Below are positions 8,150 through 16,989 of a stretch of DNA of 64,000 bases, in pieces. The position numbers were made by a program, and so were the translations under genes. This stretch comes from Spirochaetia bacterium UBA5763. Its GTDB lineage: Bacteria > Spirochaetota > UBA4802 > UBA5550. Location: contig DIEX01000019.1 of NCBI GenBank assembly GCA_002418835.1, positions 186,001 through 250,000 of the forward strand. The letters are read 5' to 3'. A model generated the notes under the pieces. That model saw only the letters and a program-made list of their open reading frames with translations, ran no database searches and was not told the origin of the DNA. The first letter of the stretch is position 1. Each line of letters starts with the position of its first letter.

Positions 8150-8764
8150 ATGACTGAAACAAACAGATTCATGGATCTTAAAGAACAGGAGAAAATACAG
8201 AAAAAGAACCTGATTCTTGATGTGGCAGAGAAAATTTTTTCCGAAAAACCCTTTGATGATGTTAATATGAGAGATCTGGCACGTGAAGTGGGTATCTCTC
8301 CCGGCTCAATATATACTTATTTTCCTGATAAAGAGAGCCTTTATGTGGCGGTCTCTCTAAGGGGATTCCAGCGTGCAGTAGACATCATGAATGAAATGAT
8401 AAACTCCGGCGATAACACCCTGGACAAGGTTGCTGTGCGCTATATGGAGGAGATGATTGATAATTACGATTATATGCGTATAGTTCAGCATTGTGTTATG
8501 GACGGCAAGTTCAGGACACAGGAGTCTATTGATGAGCTTAAGGTCATATCCAGGGAACTCTTCAGTATATTTGACAGAATACTTGTTAAAGAAACAGATA
8601 TATCTGATATTAGAGCTGTCACTCACCTTATATTCTCCGTGTTAAACGGTATTGTTTTTACATTCGGTAAATACCCCGGACGCACAAGGGAGGAGGGGGT
8701 TGCACATATGAAAAAAATAGCAGGTTTATTCATTACTCTTCTCAATAAGGGGGGAGAAAAGTAA
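8150..8764 (+). CDS. TetR/AcrR family transcriptional regulator
   Basis: 204 residues, typical length. The N-terminal helix-turn-helix spans about residues 25-65 (ILDVAEKIFSEKPFDDVNMRD, then LAREVGISPGSIYTYFPDKE), including the recognition helix ending YTYF. The remainder is an all-helical ligand domain with no recognisable ligand signature. It lies divergent from the metallo-hydrolase gene with a 177-base shared intergenic region, so autoregulation and control of that hydrolase are plausible. TetR proteins in such genomes often control acyl-CoA metabolism, which is also abundant in this window, but that is a guess. Confidence 0.9.
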   Translation: MTETNRFMDLKEQEKIQKKNLILDVAEKIFSEKPFDDVNMRDLAREVGISPGSIYTYFPDKESLYVAVSLRGFQRAVDIMNEMINSGDNTLDKVAVRYMEEMIDNYDYMRIVQHCVMDGKFRTQESIDELKVISRELFSIFDRILVKETDISDIRAVTHLIFSVLNGIVFTFGKYPGRTREEGVAHMKKIAGLFITLLNKGGEK

Positions 8765-8834
8765 GCTCTGCCCTTAAATTAACCCTTCGTAAAAAAATTC
8801 TTGATAATTTATAAGGCGGACTGACTCTTTAATC

Positions 8835-9578
8835 ATGGAGTCTGTTCTAATGTCTGAATTAATTCAAACTATTTCCGGCGATTACATAATTAACGGCGGG
8901 CCCACCGGATTTTCAGGAGGCGTAGCCGGACGTGCGATAAATACTTCTGACTATAATGTTTCCCGCGGTGAAATACGAAAGATTGAAAAGTCAATCCTTG
9001 AAAAGATAACAGGTATAGATTCCCGGAAAGTTGTAATGCTTGAACAGGTTCATGGAGATTCCATAATCCATGTGGTTTCTGAACCGTCGGAAGATCAGAT
9101 TGCGGTTGCGGAAGCTGACGGCCTCATAACAGCCCTCCCCGGCATATGCCTTGTTATAAGAACAGCTGATTGTGTCCCGGTGTTTATTTATGACCCCGTG
9201 GAAAAGGTGCTTGGAGCAGTGCACTCCGGATGGAAGGGGACGCTTCTTGATATCTCCGGCAGATGCGTGAGAGATATTAACAGAATTTATGGTTCCAAAC
9301 CTGAAAATATGTATGCATTCATTCTCCCCTCAATCGGGCCTGAATCTTATGAAGTGAACAGTGATGTTGCAAAATTTTTCCCTGATGAAACTGTAGATAG
9401 AAACGGCAGGCTATTTATCAACCTTTGGCAGAGCGTTGAAAAATCCCTGAAAAGAGAGGGGGTTAATGATGCAAAAATTTTTAATTCCCGGTTATGCAAT
9501 ATGAAAAACTCAGGGGAGTTTTACTCTCACAGGCGCGGAGACATGGGGAGAAATCTGAATTACGCTTACATGGCGTGA
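8835..9578 (+). CDS. pgeF: YfiH/PgeF family purine nucleoside phosphorylase/laccase-domain protein
   Basis: 247 residues. Family motifs are in order: LEQVHGDSIIHV, RTADCVPVFIYDP, GAVHSGWKGT and a late CNMKNSGEFYSHRRGDMGR. They contribute the His-Cys-His zinc site of DUF152/Cu-oxidase_4 proteins. Members act as adenosine deaminase or purine nucleoside phosphorylase and also help correct peptidoglycan composition. Two ATGs are possible, at 8835 and 8850 (MSELIQT). Neither has a strong ribosome site, so the start is uncertain by five residues. It is 70 bases after the TetR gene with no clear terminator between. Confidence 0.86.
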   Translation: MESVLMSELIQTISGDYIINGGPTGFSGGVAGRAINTSDYNVSRGEIRKIEKSILEKITGIDSRKVVMLEQVHGDSIIHVVSEPSEDQIAVAEADGLITALPGICLVIRTADCVPVFIYDPVEKVLGAVHSGWKGTLLDISGRCVRDINRIYGSKPENMYAFILPSIGPESYEVNSDVAKFFPDETVDRNGRLFINLWQSVEKSLKREGVNDAKIFNSRLCNMKNSGEFYSHRRGDMGRNLNYAYMA

Positions 9579-9635
9579 TTTGTTTTTATTCTGTAATTAC
9601 AGGTTATTATTTTTTGTTGTAACTGTAACAATATC

Positions 9636-9663
9636 TTGACAGAGTTGTTATATTAATTATCTG
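9636..9663 (+). promoter_or_regulatory. Candidate nifUS promoter with repeated CTGTAA motifs nearby
   Basis: TTGACA at 9636-9641, a 16-base spacer and a weak -10 (TATCTG, 9658-9663) lie 50 bases before nifU. CTGTAA occurs three times around it (9591, 9623, 9670), the first within the palindrome CTGTAATTACAG. An Rrf2/IscR-like regulator site is possible. The -10 is poor, so the exact promoter is uncertain. Confidence 0.35.
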
Positions 9664-9713
9664 TGGAAACTGTAATATTTATTATGGCAGATTAAAAAAG
9701 TTCGGGGAATCTT

Positions 9714-10550
9714 ATGTGGGAATATACTGATAAAGTTAAAGAATTATATACAAATCCTATCAATGTGGGCAAGATAGAGGACGCTGATGGTGTAGGCCAT
9801 GTGGGGAGTGTTGTCTGCGGAGATGCTCTCACCCTCTATATAAAAGTTGATAATGGAATTATTACTGACGCGAAATTTGAAACTTTCGGCTGCGGCAGCG
9901 CTATTGCTTCATCATCAGCTCTTACAGAGATGATTAAAGGTAAAGCCATTGAAGAGGCTGAAAGGATTACCAACAACGATATAGTTGAATACCTCGGTGG
10001 ACTCCCTGATCAGAAGATACACTGTTCTGTCATGGGATCTGAAGCTCTGACAAATGCAATCGCTGATTACCGTGGTGAAAAGCCCCCCGTTGAAGATGAA
10101 CCTCATGGAGAGATTATCTGTCATTGTATGAACATTACCGATGACGAGATACGCAAAGCTGTGCATGAAAAGGGTGTGATGAATATTGATGACATGATGG
10201 AGCTTACAGGAGCTGGGACAGTATGCGGTACCTGTATCCCTAAAATCGAAGACATCATCGAAGAGGAGAAGGGGAGATGCACCACCAGAAGCTGTTCATG
10301 TTCTGATGAGCCGATGACCAACCTCCAGAAGATGAAGAAAGTTGAGGAAGTTATCAATAATGTTATCAGGCCGGGCCTTAAGAGGGACGGAGGGGATATC
10401 GAGCTTGTTGATATAAATGGTGACGAAGTTATGGTGAGGCTTCGCGGAGCCTGTTCATCATGCATGACTGCGCAGATGACCCTTGATAATTTTGTGCAGG
10501 AAGAGCTTCGTAATAATGTATCTAAAAGTATTAAAATTAAACGTGTGTAG
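9714..10550 (+). CDS. nifU: Three-domain NifU iron-sulfur scaffold
   Basis: 278 residues with the full NifU layout. An IscU-like scaffold has Cys35, Cys60 and Cys104. A central BFD-type [2Fe-2S] domain has Cys136, Cys138, Cys171 and Cys174. A C-terminal Nfu domain has Cys247-x2-Cys250. It receives sulfur from NifS, builds clusters on the first and last domains and hands them to client proteins. nifS follows after 6 bases. No nitrogenase genes lie in the window, so this is probably the cell's general cluster-assembly system, as in other anaerobes with NIF-type machinery. Confidence 0.95.
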   Translation: MWEYTDKVKELYTNPINVGKIEDADGVGHVGSVVCGDALTLYIKVDNGIITDAKFETFGCGSAIASSSALTEMIKGKAIEEAERITNNDIVEYLGGLPDQKIHCSVMGSEALTNAIADYRGEKPPVEDEPHGEIICHCMNITDDEIRKAVHEKGVMNIDDMMELTGAGTVCGTCIPKIEDIIEEEKGRCTTRSCSCSDEPMTNLQKMKKVEEVINNVIRPGLKRDGGDIELVDINGDEVMVRLRGACSSCMTAQMTLDNFVQEELRNNVSKSIKIKRV

Positions 10551-10556
10551 ATAACT

Positions 10557-11744
10557 ATGGAAAGACAGGTTTACCTCGACAATAATGCAACAACAATGGT
10601 TGCTCCCGAAGTACTTGAAGCAATGCTCCCTTTTTACAGGGATATGTATGGTAATGCTTCAAGCATGCATTACTTCGGCGGACGCGTTGCAAAGGATATG
10701 GAGAATGCCCGTAATCAGATAGCCCGTCTCCTTGGTGCTGAAAATGATTTCGAAATTACACTTACTGGTACAGCTACTGAAAGTGATAACCTTGCAATAA
10801 GGGGTATCACATCATATTATAAAGATAAAAAGCATGTCATTACATCTGCCACCGAACATCCTGCTGTGCTGAATATGTGTGGACAGCTCGAGAAAGAGGG
10901 GTACCGGGTAACTTATGTACCGGTAAAAAGCGACGGTGTAGTTGATATAGATTTTCTGAAAAATGCAGTTGATGATGAAACAGCAATTGTATCAATAATG
11001 CATGCTAATAATGAAACAGGTGTAATCAATCCGGTGGAGGAGATTGGCGCTTTTCTTAAAGAGAGAGGGGTTCCCTTCCACATAGACGGAGTTCAGGCTG
11101 CGGGGAAAATTCCTGTTGATGTAAAAACACTGAACTGTGATCTCTATTCAATATCAGCTCATAAATTTCACGGCCCCAAGGGGGTTGGCGCGCTTTATGT
11201 CCGCAAAGGAACAAGGATGAGACCTCTGATCTTCGGCGGACACCAGGAGAAGGGGAGGCGCCCCGGAACTGAGAATGTCCCGGGAATTGTCGGGATGGGT
11301 AAGGCTGCTGAAATGGCTATGGAACATCTGAAGGATATGAAGGAAGTTGCGGCTCTGCGGGATAAGCTTCAGAATGGTATTCTCACAAATATAAAGACCT
11401 CAACACTGAACGGTGCAATTGACAAGCGCACACCTAACACGCTGAATGTGTCCTTCGAGTTTATCGAAGGTGAGTCGATTCTTCTTTATCTCGACAGGAA
11501 GGGGATCTTCGTTTCAACAGGTTCAGCCTGTTCAAGCGGCTCTCTTGAACCTTCGCATGTACTCCGCGCGATGAATCTTCCATTCTCAAAGATCCATGGA
11601 TCAGTACGATTCAGCCTCAGCAGGTACACCACAGAAGATGAAATAGATTATACTCTCCGGGAACTCCCGGATGTTATTGATACTCTTCTTAGAATTTCAC
11701 CTTTCTGGGATAACGAGAAAAAGGTGGGGAAGATTCCTCAGTAA
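10557..11744 (+). CDS. nifS: Cysteine desulfurase NifS
   Basis: 395 residues. This PLP enzyme takes sulfur from L-cysteine as a Cys persulfide for NifU. Seen: His101 in SATEHPAVLN, the PLP-binding Lys203 in SAHKFHGPKG, and the mobile-loop catalytic Cys325 in STGSACSSGS. The short loop GSACSSGSLEPS is the NifS/IscS (group I) type and not the SufS type. It is co-transcribed with nifU. A symmetrical terminator hairpin follows 15 bases after the stop. Confidence 0.95.
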   Translation: MERQVYLDNNATTMVAPEVLEAMLPFYRDMYGNASSMHYFGGRVAKDMENARNQIARLLGAENDFEITLTGTATESDNLAIRGITSYYKDKKHVITSATEHPAVLNMCGQLEKEGYRVTYVPVKSDGVVDIDFLKNAVDDETAIVSIMHANNETGVINPVEEIGAFLKERGVPFHIDGVQAAGKIPVDVKTLNCDLYSISAHKFHGPKGVGALYVRKGTRMRPLIFGGHQEKGRRPGTENVPGIVGMGKAAEMAMEHLKDMKEVAALRDKLQNGILTNIKTSTLNGAIDKRTPNTLNVSFEFIEGESILLYLDRKGIFVSTGSACSSGSLEPSHVLRAMNLPFSKIHGSVRFSLSRYTTEDEIDYTLRELPDVIDTLLRISPFWDNEKKVGKIPQ

Positions 11745-11759
11745 AATATAAAATATGAA

Positions 11760-11799
11760 GATAAAAAAAGAGAAGATATCCACCTACTCTTTTTTTATC
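11760..11799. terminator. Symmetrical bidirectional terminator between nifS and the minus-strand genes
   Basis: GATAAAAAAAGAG (11760-11772) and CTCTTTTTTTATC (11787-11799) are perfect complements with a 14-base loop. The A and T tracts form the outer stem, so either strand would carry a U run. It serves the convergent nifS and the gene ending at 11817. Confidence 0.7.
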
Positions 11800-11816
11800 G
11801 GCATAAAGAACGGCAT

Positions 11817-12338
11817 TTATACAGGCTTCTTACCCAGTACTGCCATATTGAAATATCTGCTCCATGAAAACTTTACTCTGGCGATCTCATCACCCGGAAG
11901 ATGCTTCACTATATCAGCATAGTTGTTGAAGTAGAAGGATGAAATTGCCGGGAGAAGTTTATCTCCGGATACCGGATAAGCGGTGAGATATTCATTCTCC
12001 TTCGATGGAACTTTCATGGTGTAAAAACCTTCGATTTTTTCCGCATGGATCTTTATACTTCGCGGAATAAATGTCCATTTATATAATAAGTATTCTCCGT
12101 CATAAAAAACATTATAGCATGAATTTATGGGATGAATCACTGCAAAGATGTCAAATATCCCGAAACAGACGAGCAATATATACAGGATAACACCTTTTAT
12201 CTCCGGACTGTTAATCATCTGCGGGATAAACCAGAAAGTGGTAACTCCTGCAAACACCACGAGCACAATGTAAAGAAAATAAACGACAATATTGAACCCG
12301 GATTTTACCAGGTAGAAATCGCCTTTATGCTCAGGCAT
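11817..12338 (-). CDS. Small membrane protein with a PH-like C-terminal domain, unknown function
   Basis: 173 residues. Two hydrophobic segments at about 15-35 (VVYFLYIVLVVFAGVTTFWF) and 48-68 are followed by a soluble beta-rich part (YDGEYLLYKWTFIPRSIKI, EKIEGFYTMK). That layout resembles bacterial PH-like membrane proteins, but the match is weak. It starts 3 bases after the stop of the ferredoxin-nitroreductase gene, so the two are co-transcribed. I do not recognise a specific family. Confidence 0.6.
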   Translation of the reverse strand: MPEHKGDFYLVKSGFNIVVYFLYIVLVVFAGVTTFWFIPQMINSPEIKGVILYILLVCFGIFDIFAVIHPINSCYNVFYDGEYLLYKWTFIPRSIKIHAEKIEGFYTMKVPSKENEYLTAYPVSGDKLLPAISSFYFNNYADIVKHLPGDEIARVKFSWSRYFNMAVLGKKPV

Positions 12339-12341
12339 AGA

Positions 12342-13163
12342 TTATCTCCATTCTATAACTGAATTTCTCTTCGGGATACGATGGTATTTGAACAGCGGAT
12401 AACCCGCAAGCATTGTCCCCTGTACAACATTACCTGCGGGGATATTCAGCTCCTCTTTAAGCGGTTCATAAACCATTGCACACCATGTGAAGAAACCTCC
12501 CCAGCAGCATCCCAGTCCAAGAGACGGAGCGGCAATTTCAAGATGTGCAAGGGCAATTGTGCAGCCTGCACCTGTATTGGAATTAGCTTTCTTTCCGTGG
12601 GCTATCATAACAACAGGGCAGTTGTAGGTCACAACGTCTATACCTGATTCCCATGCTTTAGTGATCATATCAAAGTGCATCGCTTTTGCAACCTGAGGCG
12701 CGCTTTCCTTCATTGAATTCATCCATTCAATTACATGTGCCGCAAGAGCTTTGATTTTATCTCTATCTGAAAAGACGATCCATTCAACAGGGCGTGAGTT
12801 GTGGCCTGATGGAGCAAATGAGGTTATCTTCATAAGCCGTTCCAGTTTTTCTCTTTCAACAGAATCTTTTTTGAATCTGCGGATCGATCTTCTTGCTTTC
12901 ATATAGTTTTCAATTACATCAGCGCCGGGATTCCAGTTTTCATCTATTTTTTCACAATCTTCAGATTTCATTGTGTTGAGGCTCAGTGCGCCTGTGGGGC
13001 ATACGGCAACGCAGTGTCCGCAGTTTATGCATATTGCATCAGCATACGGAGCAGACTCCGGTGCTTCGGCATCTTTCTTCATTACTATTATCTGCATGGG
13101 GCACTCCATCACGCAGAGTCTGTCTTTATTGCATTTTGATTTATCTACGGTAATTACAGGCAT
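12342..13163 (-). CDS. Nitroreductase-family protein with N-terminal 2x[4Fe-4S] ferredoxin domain
   Basis: 273 residues. The first 65 hold two CxxCxxCxxxCP-like cluster motifs (CNKDRLCVMECP and CINCGHCVAVCPTGAL). The rest is an FMN nitroreductase fold, starting YMKARRSIRRFK and carrying FAPSGHNSRPVEWIVF and the late GLGCCWGGFFTW. It transfers electrons from ferredoxin or its own clusters to an unknown organic acceptor. The ATG at 13163 is preferred because AGAGG lies 8 bases ahead; a TTG two codons upstream is less likely. The next gene begins 3 bases after the stop. Confidence 0.9.
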   Translation of the reverse strand: MPVITVDKSKCNKDRLCVMECPMQIIVMKKDAEAPESAPYADAICINCGHCVAVCPTGALSLNTMKSEDCEKIDENWNPGADVIENYMKARRSIRRFKKDSVEREKLERLMKITSFAPSGHNSRPVEWIVFSDRDKIKALAAHVIEWMNSMKESAPQVAKAMHFDMITKAWESGIDVVTYNCPVVMIAHGKKANSNTGAGCTIALAHLEIAAPSLGLGCCWGGFFTWCAMVYEPLKEELNIPAGNVVQGTMLAGYPLFKYHRIPKRNSVIEWR

Positions 13164-13371
13164 TTGCAAAACCTCTCTCTCGGAATTTTATCTGACAGAT
13201 TGAAAGTTCCGGAATATTATGTCCATAAGAAAATAGAGTTAATCATGAATCTGTAGTAGAGCATACAGATTATATTAATGTCTTGCTTTAATTAATCGAT
13301 TTTTTTGAATGAGGTGAGGTGCTGAATTATATTCAAGTGAAGATATATAATAAATTAAAAGCGTCGTGTAG

Positions 13372-15129
13372 ATGAATGTCCTGAATAATATTGTAATTAA
13401 CATTTTTGTTGTCATCTCCATACTGACAGCAGCAGGATGCGGTGATAAAACTAAACCGCATAAGCCTGTTGTAAAAGGGATTGCGGACCTTACAGATGGC
13501 AGAATCAATAGTTCCATAGTTGAACTTAACGGCCAGTGGGAATTCTATCCCGGCCGTCTCATCGCTCCTTCAGAGTTTAAAAATGAATTGAATGCTGATA
13601 AGGTGTATCTCAATGTGCCGGATGACTGGAACAGTGTCAACCCGCCTAAAGGTTTTGGGACATACAGAATTAAAGTTTTACTCCCTCTTAATTATACACA
13701 TTATTCTATAAAACTGATGTGGGTTAAAAGCAGTGCAAAGCTCTGGGTTGATGAAGCACTTTTTATCAATCAGGGGGAGGTTGCTGATACTGAAGCTGCA
13801 TCTGCACCAGGCAATTATATAACTATTGCTGATTTTGTCCCTGAAAAAAACGTTTTATATATTACAGTGCATGTATCAAATTTTCAGGACAGGAGAGGGG
13901 GGCTCTGCTTCCCTCTGTCTATTGCCCCGCCGGATCTGATGTATAGCGGTGAGATGAAAAGCTCTTTCATAAACGGGTTTATAATCGGCGCTCTTATAAT
14001 TGTAGTATTATTCCATTTTGCTCTTTATTTATATTCCAGGGCTTTTTCGCTTAATCTTTATATAGCTCTTGTCTGCTGTATGGTCCTGACCAGGCTCTTT
14101 GTGCTTACTGAATCAATATATATCGCGTCGCTTGTGAGTTTCCTCGGGCATCATTTACTTGTTAAGATTGAGTTTGCCGGATTTATACTGATTTTTATTT
14201 TTCTAATGCAGTTTTTTACGAAGCTTTATCAGCGGAACAGCGAAAATTTTTTTAAGAGAGTGTTATACTTGTTCGGTATAGGTTCGATCTGTTATATCTT
14301 AATAGCTCCGGTATATTATGTCAAGATAGCACTTCCATTATTCCAGCTTTATGTTCTTGCGGTTACTCTTTTTATTATTATTCTGCCGCTGGGTGAAGGT
14401 GTAAGGAATGGTGCCAGCGGTGCAAGAATTTATTGTTCAATCATGATTCTGGGGATTCTGGCTTTTATCAATGACATAGTGTATTTCCTTATAAGCAGGG
14501 GGCTGCCGAATATCAGCAGTTATATTTTTTTTATATTTCTTGTGGGCCACTTTGTGGTTGTATCGATCTATTTTTCGGAGGTTTTTCGTAAAAATATTTA
14601 TCTTAAAGAGGAGATCGATTTAAAGCAGAAGACTGTAAAAAACCTGAATCTGATTTCGGCAACAGATCCCCTGACAGGATTATTTAACCGCCGTTTTTTT
14701 GACAGTTATCTGGATGGGAAAATCAGGGAGTACAGGGATGGGGAGAATTTATGGCTGGTTATGCTTGATATAGATTTTTTCAAGAGGGTAAATGATGACC
14801 TGGGGCATAATGCGGGAGATATTGTTCTCAAAGAGATGTCATTTCTCATTAAGGGGCTGATCCGTACTGGTGATGTCCTCTGCAGGTGGGGCGGGGAGGA
14901 GTTTGCAATTATAGTGTCAGGCATGGATAATATAAGTATACGTTTTTTTACAGAGAGGATCAGGGAATCTATTGAATCGTATAAATTTTCTGCGGGGAGA
15001 AGCATTACTTCAAGTTTCGGCGTGGCCGCTTATGTCACCGGTGAGTCTGCCGGAGACTTTATTCATAGGACTGATACCGCTCTCTACGGGGCAAAAAACA
15101 GCGGCAGAAACAGAATTTTATTTGATTAA
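13372..15129 (+). CDS. Membrane diguanylate cyclase with 7TMR-DISM sensor
   Basis: 585 residues. A signal-like N-terminus ends ILTAAGC, a possible lipobox. It is followed by an extracytoplasmic carbohydrate-binding-like DISM domain (LNGQWEFYPGRL, about 45-185), seven hydrophobic segments (about 200-400) and a GGDEF domain (about 420-585). The GGDEF start DPLTGLFNRR and active motif GGEEF are intact, so it should make cyclic-di-GMP. The inhibitory I-site RTGD sits the expected five residues before the active motif, giving product feedback. The gene appears monocistronic and is divergent from the ferredoxin-nitroreductase. The external ligand is unknown. Confidence 0.9.
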   Translation: MNVLNNIVINIFVVISILTAAGCGDKTKPHKPVVKGIADLTDGRINSSIVELNGQWEFYPGRLIAPSEFKNELNADKVYLNVPDDWNSVNPPKGFGTYRIKVLLPLNYTHYSIKLMWVKSSAKLWVDEALFINQGEVADTEAASAPGNYITIADFVPEKNVLYITVHVSNFQDRRGGLCFPLSIAPPDLMYSGEMKSSFINGFIIGALIIVVLFHFALYLYSRAFSLNLYIALVCCMVLTRLFVLTESIYIASLVSFLGHHLLVKIEFAGFILIFIFLMQFFTKLYQRNSENFFKRVLYLFGIGSICYILIAPVYYVKIALPLFQLYVLAVTLFIIILPLGEGVRNGASGARIYCSIMILGILAFINDIVYFLISRGLPNISSYIFFIFLVGHFVVVSIYFSEVFRKNIYLKEEIDLKQKTVKNLNLISATDPLTGLFNRRFFDSYLDGKIREYRDGENLWLVMLDIDFFKRVNDDLGHNAGDIVLKEMSFLIKGLIRTGDVLCRWGGEEFAIIVSGMDNISIRFFTERIRESIESYKFSAGRSITSSFGVAAYVTGESAGDFIHRTDTALYGAKNSGRNRILFD

Positions 15130-15151
15130 TTATGGTTGATTGCTGAAAGTG

Positions 15152-15172
15152 ATAGACCTGCAATGGGTCTAT
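15152..15172 (+). terminator. Short hairpin after the diguanylate cyclase gene
   Basis: ATAGACC (15152-15158) pairs with GGTCTAT (15166-15172) over a 7-base loop. No T run follows, so it is at best a weak terminator or a transcript-end structure. Confidence 0.35.
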
Positions 15173-15238
15173 TCATTCAGAATCGGTTCTGCGCAGTTTA
15201 ATGGAACACCTATATCTTGGATATTTTAAGGAGCAGAG

Positions 15239-16540
15239 ATGTACAGTAAAGATATTGAAACCATGCCTGAAAAAAAGATGAAGGAGCTTCAGCTTGAAAG
15301 ACTTAAATGGTCTGTAAAGCATGCATATAATAATGTTCCTTTTTATAAAAAAAAGTATGATGAAGCAGGATTTCACCCTGAACAGCTGAAATCCCTTGAT
15401 GATATGAGAAGAATCCCTTTTCTGAAGAAGCAGGATATGAGGGATAATTATCCATACGGACTTTTTGCTGTGCCCCTTAATAAAGTTGTGCGTGTCCATG
15501 CATCATCAGGAACAACGGGGAATGCCACAGTTGTGGGCTACACAAAGAATGATGTTGAGGTCTTTGCCGAGGTTGTTGCCAGGAGTTTATCCGCATATGG
15601 TGTTACTGAAAATGATGTGGTTCAGGTTGCTTATGGCTACGGGCTTTTTACAGGGGGGCTGGGTCTTCATTACGGCTCTGAAAAGTTAGGAGCTCTTACA
15701 GTTCCGATTTCCGGAGGGAATACTCCTCGTCAGCTGATGCTTTTTAAAGATTTCGGCACCACTGTGTTCTGTGCCACTCCGTCTTATGCTCTCAACATCG
15801 CGGATTATATAGAAAAAAATATGTCTGACTATAAAATTGAAGACACAAAACTCCGGATTGGAGTTTTCGGCGCCGAGCCATGGACAGAGGCTATGAGAAC
15901 TGAAATTGAGAAAAGGCTTAAGATTGATGCTTATGATATCTACGGCCTCAGTGAGGTAATCGGGCCCGGTGTTTCATGCGAGTGTTCAGAAAAATCAGGG
16001 CTTCATGTATTTGAGGACCACTTTTATGTTGAAATAATAAATCCGGAAACAGGTGAGGTGCTCCCTGAAGGTGAAAAGGGGGAGATCGTTTATACCTCTC
16101 TGACCAAAGAGGCTTTCCCAGGCATCAGGTACAGGTCACGCGATATAACAAGGCTATATCATGACAGCTGCAAATGCGGAAGAACACTTGTTAAGATGGA
16201 TAAGGTCTCAGGAAGATCTGATGACATGCTTATTATAAGGGGAGTCAATGTATTCCCGAGCCAGGTTGAATCTGTACTTATGGAGATCGAAGGGACAGAA
16301 CCACATTACCAGATCATTGTTGACAGGAAGGGATCTCTCGATGATATTGAGGTAATGGTGGAAGTGAATGAGAGGATCTTCTCTGATGAGATAAAAGTAA
16401 TGAACGAGCTCTCGAAGAAGATAAATGATAAATTCAGAAGCGTACTCGGTATTAACGCTAAAGTAACACTTTCTGAACCTGGTTCAATTCCAAGAAGTGA
16501 AGGGAAAGCGGTCAGGGTCGTTGACAAAAGAAAACAATAA
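15239..16540 (+). CDS. paaK: Phenylacetate-CoA ligase
   Basis: 433 residues, normal for PaaK. It forms aryl-acetyl-CoA from the acid, ATP and CoA. Motifs: the phosphate loop HASSGTTGNATVVGYT, the adenine-site YDIYGLSEVIGPGVSCEC, and the hinge GRSDDMLIIRGVNVFPSQ leading to the small C-terminal domain. It begins the paaK-ACT-iorA-iorB unit (gaps of 14, 0 and 7 bases). In anaerobes it can also run in reverse, yielding ATP from arylacetyl-CoA made by the adjacent oxidoreductase. AAGGAG precedes the ATG. Confidence 0.93.
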   Translation: MYSKDIETMPEKKMKELQLERLKWSVKHAYNNVPFYKKKYDEAGFHPEQLKSLDDMRRIPFLKKQDMRDNYPYGLFAVPLNKVVRVHASSGTTGNATVVGYTKNDVEVFAEVVARSLSAYGVTENDVVQVAYGYGLFTGGLGLHYGSEKLGALTVPISGGNTPRQLMLFKDFGTTVFCATPSYALNIADYIEKNMSDYKIEDTKLRIGVFGAEPWTEAMRTEIEKRLKIDAYDIYGLSEVIGPGVSCECSEKSGLHVFEDHFYVEIINPETGEVLPEGEKGEIVYTSLTKEAFPGIRYRSRDITRLYHDSCKCGRTLVKMDKVSGRSDDMLIIRGVNVFPSQVESVLMEIEGTEPHYQIIVDRKGSLDDIEVMVEVNERIFSDEIKVMNELSKKINDKFRSVLGINAKVTLSEPGSIPRSEGKAVRVVDKRKQ

Positions 16541-16554
16541 CAGGGAGGAGTTTA

Positions 16555-16989
16555 ATGAATGTAACACAGCTTTCAGCTTTTGTCGCTAATAAACCGGGAC
16601 ACCTCCAGCGGGTACTCAAGGTACTTGCCGATGAAAGTATTAATATTATAACTCTCACTATTGCCGAAACTTCTGATTTCGGTATACTGAGAATGATCGT
16701 GAACGATCCGGATAAGGGACACAAAGTTCTGCGTGAGAATAACATAACATGCTCTATAACGGATGTTCTTGCTCTTGAGATCGATGATACACCGGGGTCG
16801 CTTTATAACGCGCTGGATGTGTTTGCGCATATGAATCTGAACATTGAGTATATGTATGCCTTTACTGAAAAGAGGGAGGGGAAGGCTGTAATGATTTTCA
16901 GGTTTGAAGATGTTGAAGCTGCAAAAAATGCCCTTGTTGGTAAGGGATACAATATAGTAAGAAAGATAGATATTATTGGAGAGAAATAA
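16555..16989 (+). CDS. Tandem ACT-domain amino-acid binding protein
   Basis: 144 residues forming two ACT domains (about 1-70 and 72-140), each starting with a beta strand then a Pro-Gly loop (ANKPGHLQRV and DDTPGSLYNA), the usual ligand-binding corner. Such stand-alone proteins recur in paaK/ior clusters and probably sense an aromatic amino acid. GGGAGGAG sits before the ATG, and the stop directly abuts the iorA start with no gap. The regulated partner is not shown by the sequence. Confidence 0.88.
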   Translation: MNVTQLSAFVANKPGHLQRVLKVLADESINIITLTIAETSDFGILRMIVNDPDKGHKVLRENNITCSITDVLALEIDDTPGSLYNALDVFAHMNLNIEYMYAFTEKREGKAVMIFRFEDVEAAKNALVGKGYNIVRKIDIIGEK

